Positions 36,401-45,554 of a stretch of DNA of 64,000 bases are shown here, in pieces. The translations under genes and the position numbers were made by a program. How positions within the stretch are numbered: position 1 is the stretch's first letter; every line of letters starts with the position of its first letter. The DNA is from Lewinellaceae bacterium (lineage in GTDB: Bacteria; Bacteroidota; Bacteroidia; Chitinophagales; Saprospiraceae): the NCBI GenBank assembly GCA_016712415.1, contig JADJRC010000010.1, positions 62,001-126,000 on the forward strand, given 5' to 3'. Below the pieces are notes generated by a model. It was not told where the DNA came from and made no database searches. It was given only the letters and a program-made list of their open reading frames with translations.

Positions 36401-37591
36401 TGCCATTGGCCGGCACCCAAATGCTGCCGTCGGGCCTTTCTGTCAATTTATTGATGGTATTTCCCTCCAGACTGCCGGGCTTCCCGGGAACAGGTTGATA
36501 ATTCACAAAGGGCTTTTTGTGTTTCAACACGACTTTTGCCCCGCCGTAAAACGTGCCGAGCCAGATGTTTCCTGCATTGTCTTTCAACATACTTCTGACG
36601 ATGTCGAAATTTTGGTGAACTGGATTGAAAGGGTCCGGATCAAAGTGGAAAAGATATTTCTGTTCCTGTCCAGAATATCCCATCCGCCGCCATAGGAACC
36701 TATCCACAACCTGTTGTATTCGTCTGTCAGGAAAGAACTGATGCGGTTGTGGTAAAGGGAGTTTTTATTGGAGGGGTTATGCCTGAAATGTTGCTCAAAA
36801 CGGCCGGTTTTTTTGTTAAATAGATAAATGCCGTTCAAGTCAGTACTCAACCAGATATGGCAGGAGTCTTCCAGAAAAATGACTTTGACAAAATTGGTGG
36901 ACCTGTCAGCAGGAGGCTGGTCGAAGGCATCCAGTGGAAATCCGTGGAATTGTCGATCGGCCGGGTTGAAGCAATAGAGCGTGTCCCGGGCGCCGAACCA
37001 CATACACCCCGATTCATCCCTGATGATGCTGCGCACGCCGGTTCCCACCGTATCGCCCGGCGTGTAAAAATACCGCTTAAATGAGTCGCTCCCTTTTTGA
37101 AGTATACATAAACCATCTCCGGTGCCTACCCATAAGTTGCCTTCATTGTCTTCACAAATAGCAATGATCAGGTCATTACTGAGGGTGTTTTTATCATTTG
37201 AATCGTGGAAGTATCGGGCAAATGTCTCCGTTGCAGGATCAAAACGGTTGAGTCCTTTATCCGTACCTATCCAGATCGCTCCGTCATTACTTTCATATAG
37301 CGCCCAAAGGTTACCCTGGCTCAAGCTGTTCGGATTGCCGTCTTCAGGTATCCACTTTTTGAACTGATACCCGTCAAACCGGTTGAGTCCTTTGGCTGTG
37401 CCAAACCAGATAAACCCTCGTTTATCCTGAATAGCGCAGGTGACAAACGCATTGGAGAGGCCATCTTCATCGGTTATTTGCTCAAAACGGAAATCCTTAA
37501 AAGGAGATAGGGCAGGGTGTTGTGCATCGAGGAAACCTGTGGCGATCAGGCAACTAAGCAAACAGATGATATGTCTGTAACACGCCGTCAT
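33489..37591 (-). CDS. hybrid two-component system protein (sensor, REC and AraC output; frameshifted)
   Basis: The repaired product is about 1367 residues. Order: signal peptide; about ten to fourteen propeller repeats of the Reg_prop type (GFIWFGTAKGLNRFDGYQF and others) to about residue 690; Y_Y_Y domain; one membrane helix (WWASLFYFVAFIGLLLSIR); HisKA with the phospho-His in THEFRTPL at about residue 857; HATPase; REC domain with Asp in PDLIISDVMMP at about residue 1158; AraC HTH at the end. It senses a ligand outside and regulates in the cytoplasm, often a polysaccharide locus. The frame changes at 36657-36659; restoring an A in the coding run gives NRKYLFHFDPD. No susC/susD pair is nearby. 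Confidence 0.92.
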
Positions 37592-37753
37592 TTGGGTTCA
37601 TAAGGATATCTGTTAACAGGACTTGCAAAAGGCAGATGCAAGATATAGTTATAAATCCGGATATTCCGGAATTATTTATCTCATTTATCCAAATTGTGCA
37701 TATGAAGTTTGGGGTGTTCGGCCGAAAACAGGCAGTTGGATTTAGCCATAAGC

Positions 37754-38587
37754 CTATCCACACAACTGCCCCGCCTCTTCCAGCACCTTCTTTATCCTGT
37801 CTTGTTTTACCCCGATATTGGTCAGGGCGACCGGCGCCTTCAGTAGTTCGCGCACCAGCACGACCTGCTTTTCCAGCAGCGCATCTTTTTCGCGACGGGT
37901 CAGCGAGGTCAGGCAGGTGACCGGGTGCAGCCCCGTCCGGTCAACCCAGTCGCGCAAGCCGTATTCGCCGGGGGTACTCCAACTGACAAGGCGCATCTTC
38001 GCGCACTGCCCGTACTGAAGGGCGTCGTCGGTAAACCGGGTGTTGGTAAAGACCCAGCCTTCGATGGTGCGGTCTTTCCACTCGGGGCTGTTCAGAAATC
38101 CGGCTTTCAGGTCGTGAAAACGCGCGTTGATATAGAGCGGTATTTTTACATCGTTCACCCGGTTTTGCCGGTTGTGGAATTTGCACTCGCCGACGATCAC
38201 CCGGCCGTCGGATTCGGCCAGGACATCGATTTCGTGGTCGATGCAGCGGCCCTGGCGCAGCAGACCGGTTTGCACGTAATACCCTTCCGCTTTAAGGAGC
38301 CGGGCTATGAACTGTTCAAACGGAAAGCCGGAGGGGCCAAAAGCCAGTAACGCCTGCTTCAGGGAATACCGGGCTGCGGTGTGCCGGGCTTTTTTGCGCA
38401 GCAACCGGTGCGCCAGGCGGTAGATTTCCCTGCTGGATATACCATCATACAGTTGTTGCTCGATGGTCTGACTGATGGCTGCGGCATGTCCGGGTGTGGC
38501 GCCGGCACGCTGCAAGGAAGATATGAGTTTTTCCGCGTCAAAGGCAACCCGCTCGCCGGATGCTTTCGTAATCTGCAAATCGTTCAT
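37754..38587 (-). CDS. ATP-cone domain protein with nuclease-like C-terminus
   Basis: Residues 1-95 form an ATP-cone (ITKASGERVAFDAEKLISSL, LLRKKARHTAARYSLKQALL). Residues about 95-200 resemble a PD-(D/E)XK (Mrr-type) fold: FEQFIARLLKAEGYYVQTG, HEIDVLAESDGRVIVGECKF with the Asp and Glu-Cys-Lys, and CAKMRLVSWSTPGEYGL. The nuclease signature E-x-K is replaced by ECK, which still fits. A C-terminal helical region follows. The ATP-cone suggests nucleotide-sensing control. The gene ends eight bp after the start side of pepD (same strand). A DNA repair or defence role is inferred; a regulator is also possible. Confidence 0.7.
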   Translation of the reverse strand: MNDLQITKASGERVAFDAEKLISSLQRAGATPGHAAAISQTIEQQLYDGISSREIYRLAHRLLRKKARHTAARYSLKQALLAFGPSGFPFEQFIARLLKAEGYYVQTGLLRQGRCIDHEIDVLAESDGRVIVGECKFHNRQNRVNDVKIPLYINARFHDLKAGFLNSPEWKDRTIEGWVFTNTRFTDDALQYGQCAKMRLVSWSTPGEYGLRDWVDRTGLHPVTCLTSLTRREKDALLEKQVVLVRELLKAPVALTNIGVKQDRIKKVLEEAGQLCG

Positions 38588-38595
38588 GCAAAACC

Positions 38596-40074
38596 CTAAC
38601 TTTTCTCTGTTGCCAGGGCATACAACACCCGCTTCAACAGGTCATAAAACTTCTCTACTGCCGGAATATGCACCCGCTCATCCGGGGAATGGGCGCCGGT
38701 GATGGTCGGCCCGAAGGAGATCATATCCAGCCCGGGGTATTTTCCACCCAGGATGCCGCATTCCAGTCCGGCGTGGATCGCTTTGATCTCCGGCTCTTTA
38801 CCGTAGAGTTCGGTAGCCACTTTTCGGCAGATCGACAACAGCCGCGACTGCATATTGGGCTGCCAGCCGGGGTATCCGTCGCCGCGGGCAACGGTTGCGC
38901 CGGCAAGCTGGAAAACGGCCGCCACACTCGACGCAATATACTGCTTGGCGCTGTCAACGGAACTGCGTTGGTTGGTGCCGATGACAATGGAATCTGCATT
39001 GCTGGTAATGGTGGCCAGGTTGGTTGAGGTTTCCACGAGGTCTTCGAGGTCGGTGCTCATCCGGACCACGCCGTGCGGCAACCCCAACAGCGTTTTCACG
39101 ATTTTATCTGAAAAGGCGGGGGTATAAACAACCGCCGGTTTCTCCGCAGGGTCGAGTACCAGGTTTACACTGCTGTCGGTGGCCTTGAATTCATTTTTGA
39201 AGGCCTGTTCGCAGCGGGCAACAACTTGCCGTGCTTCCTCCAGGTTTGCATCGGGCGCCAGCAGCAATACTTCAGCCTCCCGGGGAATGGCGTTTCGCTT
39301 GCTACCTCCCTGGATATCGTACAGGTAAGGCGACAAAGGCAGCAGGGCATGCAGGGTGCGCGCGAGCAATTTGATGCCATTCGCCCGGCCCAGGTGGATG
39401 TCTCCGCCGGAGTGCCCGCCCTTGAGGCCGGCCACGCGAAGCGAAAAGGCGGAATAGCCGCTTTCAGGTGCAGCCATCGTTTCTGTTTTAAAGGCGCCGG
39501 TACTGTCCAGGCCGCCGGCGCAGCCGATATAAAAAATGCCGTCCTCTTCGGAATCGAGGTTGAGCAGGTACTTGCCCTTGAGCAGATCGGACGATATTTG
39601 GTTGGCGCCCGTCAGTCCGGTTTCCTCGTCGATGGTGATCAGGATTTCCAGGGGACCATGCACGGCAGAGGGGTCGTTGAGCAGGGCCAGTGCAGACGCC
39701 ACGCCGATGCCGTTGTCGGCGCCAAGTGTGGTGCCTTTTGCGCCGATCCACTCGCCCTCGCGCACCAGGTAGATGGGGTCATGGTCAAAATCGTGTTCCG
39801 TCCCGCGGTTTTTTTCGCAGACCATGTCGCTGTGTCCCTGCAATACCACGATGGGTGCGTTTTCATATCCTTTGGAGGCGGGTACCCTGGCTACCAGATT
39901 GCCGACGGTGTCTTTGGAGAAGGGTATGCCCAGCGATGTAAACAGTTGCTCGAAATGGGCTGTAATGCGCTCTTCCTTTTTGGAGGGGCGCGGGATCTGG
40001 CTGATCTCGTAGAATCGTTGCCAAAGGTTGGCTGGGGACAGTCCGGCAATTGCAGATAGGGATGTCATACGCAA
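38596..40074 (-). CDS. pepD: cytosol non-specific dipeptidase (M20 family)
   Basis: PepD is a dinuclear zinc dipeptidase acting on a broad range of dipeptides in the cytoplasm. The 492-residue protein shows the M20 motifs: VLQGHSDMVCEKN (His, Asp), LGADNGIGVA, ITIDEETGLTGAN (Glu-Glu) and LNLDSEEDGIFYIGC. Length is normal. The upstream region (40075-40174) has a small dyad ttgttg-cgt-caacaa at about 40153-40167, of unknown meaning. It is followed eight bp later by the ATP-cone gene. Confidence 0.93.
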   Translation of the reverse strand: MRMTSLSAIAGLSPANLWQRFYEISQIPRPSKKEERITAHFEQLFTSLGIPFSKDTVGNLVARVPASKGYENAPIVVLQGHSDMVCEKNRGTEHDFDHDPIYLVREGEWIGAKGTTLGADNGIGVASALALLNDPSAVHGPLEILITIDEETGLTGANQISSDLLKGKYLLNLDSEEDGIFYIGCAGGLDSTGAFKTETMAAPESGYSAFSLRVAGLKGGHSGGDIHLGRANGIKLLARTLHALLPLSPYLYDIQGGSKRNAIPREAEVLLLAPDANLEEARQVVARCEQAFKNEFKATDSSVNLVLDPAEKPAVVYTPAFSDKIVKTLLGLPHGVVRMSTDLEDLVETSTNLATITSNADSIVIGTNQRSSVDSAKQYIASSVAAVFQLAGATVARGDGYPGWQPNMQSRLLSICRKVATELYGKEPEIKAIHAGLECGILGGKYPGLDMISFGPTITGAHSPDERVHIPAVEKFYDLLKRVLYALATEKS

Positions 40075-40174
40075 TATGGTTTAAATCAATATTTAGGAGA
40101 ACACAAGATAGGTTCCGGCGCTTCAAAACACAAGTAATGGCGGGTGTTAAAGTATTGTTGCGTCAACAATCTAC

Positions 40175-40594
40175 TTATGCCGGCTGCTTTTTTTCAAAAA
40201 AACGGGAAAGCCGGCCGCCGATCCAGCCAAACAGGATACAACCTATGCAGGATACGTAAGTGACCCATGCCGGACTGGCAAAGGCCATGTATTTTACGAT
40301 GGCAAAAAACAGGATGACAAATCCTGTGACCAGTGGCGGATAGACGGCCCTCGGGGTAACGATATTGGTCACCAACCCGCCGACCAGCGAGGCCGCCAGC
40401 ATGGAACCCAAAATGATTACCCATGCATTGGTCGGAAGGTCGCGCACCCATTGCAGGTAGGGCGGTTCTCCGCTGGTGTAGGTAATGCCGGGAGGCGGCT
40501 GGTAGGGTGAAAATGATTCGATCGAGTTCATAAGTATTACACCGATAGTTACACCGGCTAATACCGCGACAATATTCCGTATTGATGCGTTCAT
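40175..40594 (-). CDS. small membrane protein of unknown function
   Basis: The 139-residue protein has four hydrophobic segments (IVAVLAGVTIGVILM, WVIILGSMLAASLVGGLVT, VTGFVILFFAIVKYMAFA, TYVSCIGCILFGWIGG). It begins 5 bp after the MDR oxidoreductase on the same strand. I recognise no family. It may be cotranscribed with the oxidoreductase and the next membrane protein. Confidence 0.6.
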   Translation of the reverse strand: MNASIRNIVAVLAGVTIGVILMNSIESFSPYQPPPGITYTSGEPPYLQWVRDLPTNAWVIILGSMLAASLVGGLVTNIVTPRAVYPPLVTGFVILFFAIVKYMAFASPAWVTYVSCIGCILFGWIGGRLSRFFEKKQPA

Positions 40595-40599
40595 AATGA

Positions 40600-41619
40600 T
40601 TAAGCGTTTACTTCCACCACGACTTTCCCTACAGTTTTTCCGCTTTGGAACAGGAGTATGGCCTCATGGAGTTTTTCGAATGGAAAAATATGCCCCACAT
40701 GTGGTGCGGGGAGGTTCAGGCCGTCGAGTTCGGTCAACAACTGGTGCATCAGGTCAGCGCGTTCATACAGGTAAATCAGGTTAAATCCGAAAAGACCTTT
40801 GTTTTGTTCCGGCAATATCTGCGGGTCGATTTTGGGCCGGGTAAGAAAATGGCGCAGCAGGTTGAAAATATTGGGCCGGTTGCCGACACTGGCATAACGC
40901 GACGACCCCACAACGATCATGCGGCCCATCGGCGCCAGCATATCGAACGGAATGCTGAAATATTTTCCTCCGACGGTGTCGATCACCAGGTGCAGCGGAC
41001 GCCCTTCCAGTGCTGCCTGGAGTTCCTGCCTGAACTGCGGCCCGCGGACCAGCACCCGGTCGCACCCGTTTGTCCGGGCCAGTTCCACTTTGGAGGGGTT
41101 GCCTACCGTGCCGACGACGAAACAGTCCAGCGCCTTGGCAATTTTCAGTGCCTGCAAGCCCACTCCTCCGGCAATGCTGTGGATCAGTACGGTTTGCTCG
41201 CGCTGAATCTCGCCCAGGTTTTTCATGCCGTAATAAGCCGTCAGGGTCTGTACCAGGTAGGAAGCGCCGGTCGGAAAATCCCAGCCGGCGGGTAACGGAA
41301 TGACGTACCGCGCGTCGATATTCAGACCGGTGGTGTAGCCCCCGAATCGCGTAACACCCATAACCTTGTCGCCGGGATGAAAGTTGGTGACGCCGGCTCC
41401 CGTTGCCTGCACCACGCCGGAATATTCAAGGCCGGGTGTATATTCATCTTTCGGAGCGGCTTTGTACAAGCCCCAGATCGCAAATACATCGGCGAAGTTG
41501 AGGCCGATGGCTTTCACGGCCACCTGTACCTCGCCGGGCCCGGGTGGCCCAAGTATCTCCTCCCGGATACGCAGGTTTTTGAGGCTGCCGGATTTCAGGG
41601 TATAACGTTTTATATTCAT
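40600..41619 (-). CDS. MDR family quinone oxidoreductase-like protein
   Basis: The 339-residue protein is of the medium-chain dehydrogenase/reductase type, close to the VAT-1 / quinone oxidoreductase branch. Motifs include GLNFADVFAIWGLY, PGLEYSGVV and SIAGGVGLQALKIAKAL (NADPH-binding Gly pattern). It lacks the catalytic Zn Cys and His of alcohol dehydrogenases. It uses NADPH to reduce quinones or enones; exact substrate is unknown. The preceding membrane protein overlaps it by four bp (41616-41619). Confidence 0.88.
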   Translation of the reverse strand: MNIKRYTLKSGSLKNLRIREEILGPPGPGEVQVAVKAIGLNFADVFAIWGLYKAAPKDEYTPGLEYSGVVQATGAGVTNFHPGDKVMGVTRFGGYTTGLNIDARYVIPLPAGWDFPTGASYLVQTLTAYYGMKNLGEIQREQTVLIHSIAGGVGLQALKIAKALDCFVVGTVGNPSKVELARTNGCDRVLVRGPQFRQELQAALEGRPLHLVIDTVGGKYFSIPFDMLAPMGRMIVVGSSRYASVGNRPNIFNLLRHFLTRPKIDPQILPEQNKGLFGFNLIYLYERADLMHQLLTELDGLNLPAPHVGHIFPFEKLHEAILLFQSGKTVGKVVVEVNA

Positions 41620-42050
41620 GTTCGCTGGATGTTTGTGTTCTCAGGGTAATGGGTCTCAAGCCAATACCCGATGTGGCTGCTGAGCAGTGCGCTCAGCGAA
41701 AATATGGCGGTGTTCCAGGCAATATCCAGTATAATCAGATCAATCGACCAGGGGATAAAGACCAACTGGTGGATGGCCGCATAAACGGATGAAACGGCAA
41801 GTCCCAGTCCGGCGCCGCCCACGATTGCAGGCGTGGTATCGCGCTCCAGAATGGCCGGGTAAGCATATCTGAACGACAGCCAGGTGCCCATCAGACCGTA
41901 ATAAAACTCTGCAAAAGGCCAGTTGGGTTGATTTCCAAACCGGTACACTGCCGGCCAGTCGACCAACTCCGCGATCAGGAAATTCAGCCAGCCTGCATCC
42001 AGGAAGAACAGGATGAGGATGGTGGCTGCGATTTGGTAAAAAAAGTTCAT
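41616..42050 (-). CDS. small integral membrane protein
   Basis: I start at MNFFYQIAATILILFFLD (42050), giving 144 residues; the frame extends to 42122. It has four helices (IVGGAGLGLAVSSVYAAIHQ and others) and overlaps the oxidoreductase by 4 bp, so the two are cotranslated. Function unknown. Confidence 0.6.
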   Translation of the reverse strand: MNFFYQIAATILILFFLDAGWLNFLIAELVDWPAVYRFGNQPNWPFAEFYYGLMGTWLSFRYAYPAILERDTTPAIVGGAGLGLAVSSVYAAIHQLVFIPWSIDLIILDIAWNTAIFSLSALLSSHIGYWLETHYPENTNIQRT

Positions 42051-42146
42051 TGGCTCAAGCAATCCTGCCGCCATGGACGCCCCAAACGGGCATACCGGCT
42101 TTGCCAAACAAAGATAGTTCAAAATGAATGGCGGCGTGAGGTAGAA

Positions 42147-42899
42147 TCAATCCCGACGGATATTTAAAAGGTTTACCATGCAGTTTTCCATGTTTCCAAC
42201 GGTTAACACAAATACCTGTTTTGTTTTAACTCCGTTAGCATACTCTGCAGGCTTCCAATTGGGCATATTGTGAATTGTCTTCAACAATAATTCATCTATA
42301 TTTTTGTCTTTAGAACGCTCGAATATGTGCGCATCTGTTATCTCTCCTTCCTCGCTGACGGTGAATTTTACGGCGGCTAAATCATAGCCCCTGAAACTAC
42401 CCTCCGGTATTTTGTCAATGGCATTCGTTTTCAGGTATTTATTTAATTCCTGCTGCCCGCCGATATATTGGGCTTCGCTTTCAGGATCGATTGAAAAAGT
42501 AAAATTGATCTCCTTTATGTCATTATGTGTTAAGGTGTTTTCGGGAATGTATTGAATATTAACCGAAATATCCGTGCCTGCATCAGCCATGTTCATAATA
42601 TCTTTTTGTTCCCGACTGAGAACGTCACTTTTGCTGACAGCACTTCTTGTTTTACCTTTATAAATTGTAACAACCTCAACTGAAATGTATTCCCGTATCC
42701 ATGATGAATTATACTTCGGATCAAGATCAGTTAAGGTACGGGCTTCGCCTAGTTTTTCTTTTGCAATTGAAATATAGGGATATATCCTGTTCACCTCGTA
42801 TCCGGGTTCAGTAGTTAAATTACCTTGTGAAGAACCTGAGTAGGGAAAAGCAATAAAGATAAAAAGAAGTGCCAGTAGCGTATTCCGGATGTTTTTCAT
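42147..42899 (-). CDS. secreted protein with TonB C-terminal-like domain
   Basis: The 250-residue protein has a signal peptide (MKNIRNTLLALLFIFIAFPY) and, at about residues 170-240, a TonB_C-like domain (AAVKFTVSEEGEITDAHIFE, then LLLKTIHNMPNWKPAEYANG). It lacks a membrane anchor, so it is not a normal TonB; it may be a secreted binding protein. It is AT-rich. The upstream neighbour on the same strand is a propeller lipoprotein. Confidence 0.7.
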   Translation of the reverse strand: MKNIRNTLLALLFIFIAFPYSGSSQGNLTTEPGYEVNRIYPYISIAKEKLGEARTLTDLDPKYNSSWIREYISVEVVTIYKGKTRSAVSKSDVLSREQKDIMNMADAGTDISVNIQYIPENTLTHNDIKEINFTFSIDPESEAQYIGGQQELNKYLKTNAIDKIPEGSFRGYDLAAVKFTVSEEGEITDAHIFERSKDKNIDELLLKTIHNMPNWKPAEYANGVKTKQVFVLTVGNMENCMVNLLNIRRD

Positions 42900-42963
42900 G
42901 CGTATGATTTATTGTTAATTCATCAATGATCAGCAAATATAGAAATAATGGCGTCAAACCTGT

Positions 42964-44055
42964 TTAATCAATTCTGAACTTCTCAAAAACCTTCCCATTG
43001 AACCTGTATATGCCATTGTCGAATGTTCCGGCCCACAGAACGCCCTGGTTGTCTTCATATATTTTGAAAAGAAAAACATTGCTGTCTCCGTCCCTGACAG
43101 GATAATGGTATAGTTCTTTTCCGGTATATCGCCAGGCTCCTTTTTCGTTTGCCATCCATAAATCTCCGTTTTTATCGGTTATCATTGACATGAAATATTG
43201 GACCTTGTTGTTGAAATCTTCAAGGCCATTTTCTTTTGTATAGTTTAATGGAACAGGATTTATCCCTTCTACACTATCGGGGAGAATTTTGAACTTGAAG
43301 TTTGAATTACAAATCCAAATATAGCCGTCTTTATCCTCTGTTATCGAACGAATACCAAAAGAGCCTCCTTCGGGCGTATCTGTCAAATGTTGTTCATACA
43401 TCCAGCTTACTTTTTTGCCATCGAAGCGGTAAATACCCAAACTGGAAGTGCCAAACCATAAGTTTCCACTACGGTCTTTGTAAATATAGTAAATGCCGTA
43501 AGGATTATACCCTATATTCGGGTATTTTGCACGGAATTCGTCTTCCATTTTGTTTTTAGGGAATTCCAAATGGTACAGGTTTTTTCCGTCAAACCGATAC
43601 GGCCCGTTACTGTCCCAACCCATTCTGAACCATAAATCATCAGGCTCCGATTTCCATTCGTTCTTTACAGTATTGCCTTCTGTTACCTTTAATGTTGTGA
43701 ACTGCCGGCCATCAAATTTGCATACTCCCTGCGGCGTGTCGAAATAAATATTTCCCGATTTATCTTCCTGGGCGTCTAAAACAGAATAGCCGCAAAGCCC
43801 GTCTTTTGATGAGTAAAGGACAAGGCTTTTACCATCATATTTATACACGCCATTTTCCTTACTGCCAAACCAGTAGTTATTCCTCTTGTCCTGAAAAATT
43901 AAAGTTGCTTTCGGGTCGAGTTCCGCAACAATTTTGCCTGTTGGCTTTTGGTTGATCTGTGTTTGGGCAGTATCGGTATAACCCTGTCCGGTACATGACG
44001 GGAAAGTCATTCCAATGCTGAAAAGCAATATTATGATTACAGGTGTCTTTTCCAA
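42964..44055 (-). CDS. Reg_prop-type propeller lipoprotein
   Basis: The 363-residue protein has a lipobox region (GMTFPSCTGQG) and many propeller repeats (RNNYWFGSKENGVYKYDGKS, SGNLWFGTSSLGIYRFDGK, NQGVLWAGTFDNGIYRFNGK). This is the sensor part of HTCS proteins without kinase. It may bind a ligand at the cell surface or act as a stand-alone sensor partner. Start at MEKTPVIIILLFSIGM. Confidence 0.75.
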   Translation of the reverse strand: MEKTPVIIILLFSIGMTFPSCTGQGYTDTAQTQINQKPTGKIVAELDPKATLIFQDKRNNYWFGSKENGVYKYDGKSLVLYSSKDGLCGYSVLDAQEDKSGNIYFDTPQGVCKFDGRQFTTLKVTEGNTVKNEWKSEPDDLWFRMGWDSNGPYRFDGKNLYHLEFPKNKMEDEFRAKYPNIGYNPYGIYYIYKDRSGNLWFGTSSLGIYRFDGKKVSWMYEQHLTDTPEGGSFGIRSITEDKDGYIWICNSNFKFKILPDSVEGINPVPLNYTKENGLEDFNNKVQYFMSMITDKNGDLWMANEKGAWRYTGKELYHYPVRDGDSNVFLFKIYEDNQGVLWAGTFDNGIYRFNGKVFEKFRID

Positions 44056-44059
44056 GGAG

Positions 44060-44150
44060 AGTGTTCCAAAAAGTGTGTCTGAAAAAGAAAAAAGGTCTTC
44101 ATTTTAGTGGTCGCAAAACCACACTAAAAAAGAAGACCGATAGTGTTCCA
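44060..44150. repeat. 9-bp direct repeats around a hairpin
   Basis: The word agtgttcca occurs at 44060-44068 and 44142-44150. Between lies an inverted repeat ggtcttc (44094-44100) and gaagacc (44132-44138), with a second imperfect pair, tttagtggt and accacactaaa. The layout, direct repeat around a small palindromic insert, fits a target duplication of a small mobile element, but no end repeats match across the insert. Confidence 0.5.
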
Positions 44151-44220
44151 GAAACTGTTTGAGGCCGCCGAGACAGCCAAATTCACGCCGGATGAAAAAA
44201 TAAATACGAAGAGTGTTTAA
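44143..44220 (+). pseudogene. C-terminal remnant resembling an Rpn/PD-(D/E)XK nuclease-transposase
   Basis: The reading VFQKLFEAAETAKFTPDE, then KINTKSV and a stop, matches the conserved end of Rpn-type putative transposases (LFEAAE-AKFTP-E). The upstream frame is closed by a stop just before it. Only about 25 residues remain. This is a scar of a lost or decayed insertion. Confidence 0.5.
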
Positions 44221-44224
44221 AGTA

Positions 44225-45409
44225 TTACTCCTTTACCACTTTGATCATGGCCCGCCGGTCGTCCGAAATCAGGCTGATAAAATAGATGCCTGACGGGCCT
44301 TCCAGGTCCAGAATCAGGGATGAAGTCTGGTGGAAAGTTTCATTACGGACAACGCTGCCCGATATATCGCTTACAACTGCGGTGACCTGCTCTCGGGATG
44401 CGCCCAAGTCGATCGTAACAGCGCCGCTGCAAGGATTGGGCGCCGCGCTGAGCGCCCAGTTCAGTTCAGGTTCTTTTGTATCCACGGTTTGCAGGTTGGC
44501 GTTTTTGAGCAAGGTCCCGCTGTTGCCGCCTACTATGGCCACCGTGGGCGACAGGAGGATGCAACTATACAGATCTTCCGTGGTGCCGGAAATTTCCTGC
44601 TGCCAGGTGGTTCCGCCATCTGTGGTGCGCAGGATAACGCCGCCAATACCCACCGTTATGCCGTTGTTGACGTCGTAAAAATGTACGTATTGCAGGTAGG
44701 CCGTGGAGCCAGAGTTCAGGGTCGCCCAGGTGATGCCGCCGTCGGTAGTCTTGATGATCCATCCGCCGGAGCCTACGGCAAATCCCGTTGTGGCGTTGAC
44801 AAAATAGATGGAGGTCGACGAAACTGCGGGGGTTGAATGCGTCTTCGTCCAGGAGGCGCCGCTGTTCGTGGTCCGCCAGATATCGCCGGGCTGCCCCAGC
44901 ACACAACCCGTCGTGGCATTCAGAAACTGGAGGTCGACGGCCAGGTCGGAAACGGTCGGCAGGTTGACCGGTGTGAAACTGAGGCCTCCGTTGGTGCTTC
45001 TCCAGACCACGCCGCCGGTCCCGCTGGCATAAACCGTGCTGGTGCTGACGACCGAAATGCCCCACAACGAATTGGAATTGACCGGTGTGAGGGGCGACCA
45101 GGAGGCGCCGCCATTGGTGGTTTTTTTCAAGGCCTGGGAAGAGTATCCTGCTGCAAAACCATTGTTGGCGTCGATAAAATCGATATCCCTGACTCCGGTC
45201 ACATTAACGGTGGTCCAGGTGCTTCCGCCATTGGAGGTCCTGATCACATTGGCAGTGGAAGAGGCCAGACCCGTATTGGCGTCAAAAAAGTAGAAGGATT
45301 CGTACCGGGCCGAGGAGCCGGAATTCAGGGGCAACCACTGGGCAAGAATAACGGGACAGTTGCAGCCAAGGAACAGGAGCGCAACTGCTGTAGTTTTGAT
45401 TCGGTTCAT
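44225..45409 (-). CDS. T9SS-secreted BNR/Ycf48-like propeller protein
   Basis: The 394-residue protein has a signal peptide (MNRIKTTAVALLFLGCNCPV), repeated TSNGGSTW / TTNGGASW / TTDGGITW units (BNR and photosystem II stability-like beta-propeller), and a C-terminal T9SS sorting domain (ALSAAPNPCSGAVTIDLGAS to IKVVKE). I start at 45409; an upstream frame to 45514 lacks a signal peptide. It is likely exported to the surface; function unknown. Confidence 0.8.
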   Translation of the reverse strand: MNRIKTTAVALLFLGCNCPVILAQWLPLNSGSSARYESFYFFDANTGLASSTANVIRTSNGGSTWTTVNVTGVRDIDFIDANNGFAAGYSSQALKKTTNGGASWSPLTPVNSNSLWGISVVSTSTVYASGTGGVVWRSTNGGLSFTPVNLPTVSDLAVDLQFLNATTGCVLGQPGDIWRTTNSGASWTKTHSTPAVSSTSIYFVNATTGFAVGSGGWIIKTTDGGITWATLNSGSTAYLQYVHFYDVNNGITVGIGGVILRTTDGGTTWQQEISGTTEDLYSCILLSPTVAIVGGNSGTLLKNANLQTVDTKEPELNWALSAAPNPCSGAVTIDLGASREQVTAVVSDISGSVVRNETFHQTSSLILDLEGPSGIYFISLISDDRRAMIKVVKE

Positions 45410-45554
45410 GTTGTCAGATTGGGAAGTTAAGGTGAACTTTTGTAGATGTCTTATGCTTGTCCCCGTATAAGCGACAGACAAACCGTTTGTGACAAAAGTA
45501 CCGATTAAAAACACCGAACATCCCGAATTTATTTCCCGCAGGGGAACCCTCCCG

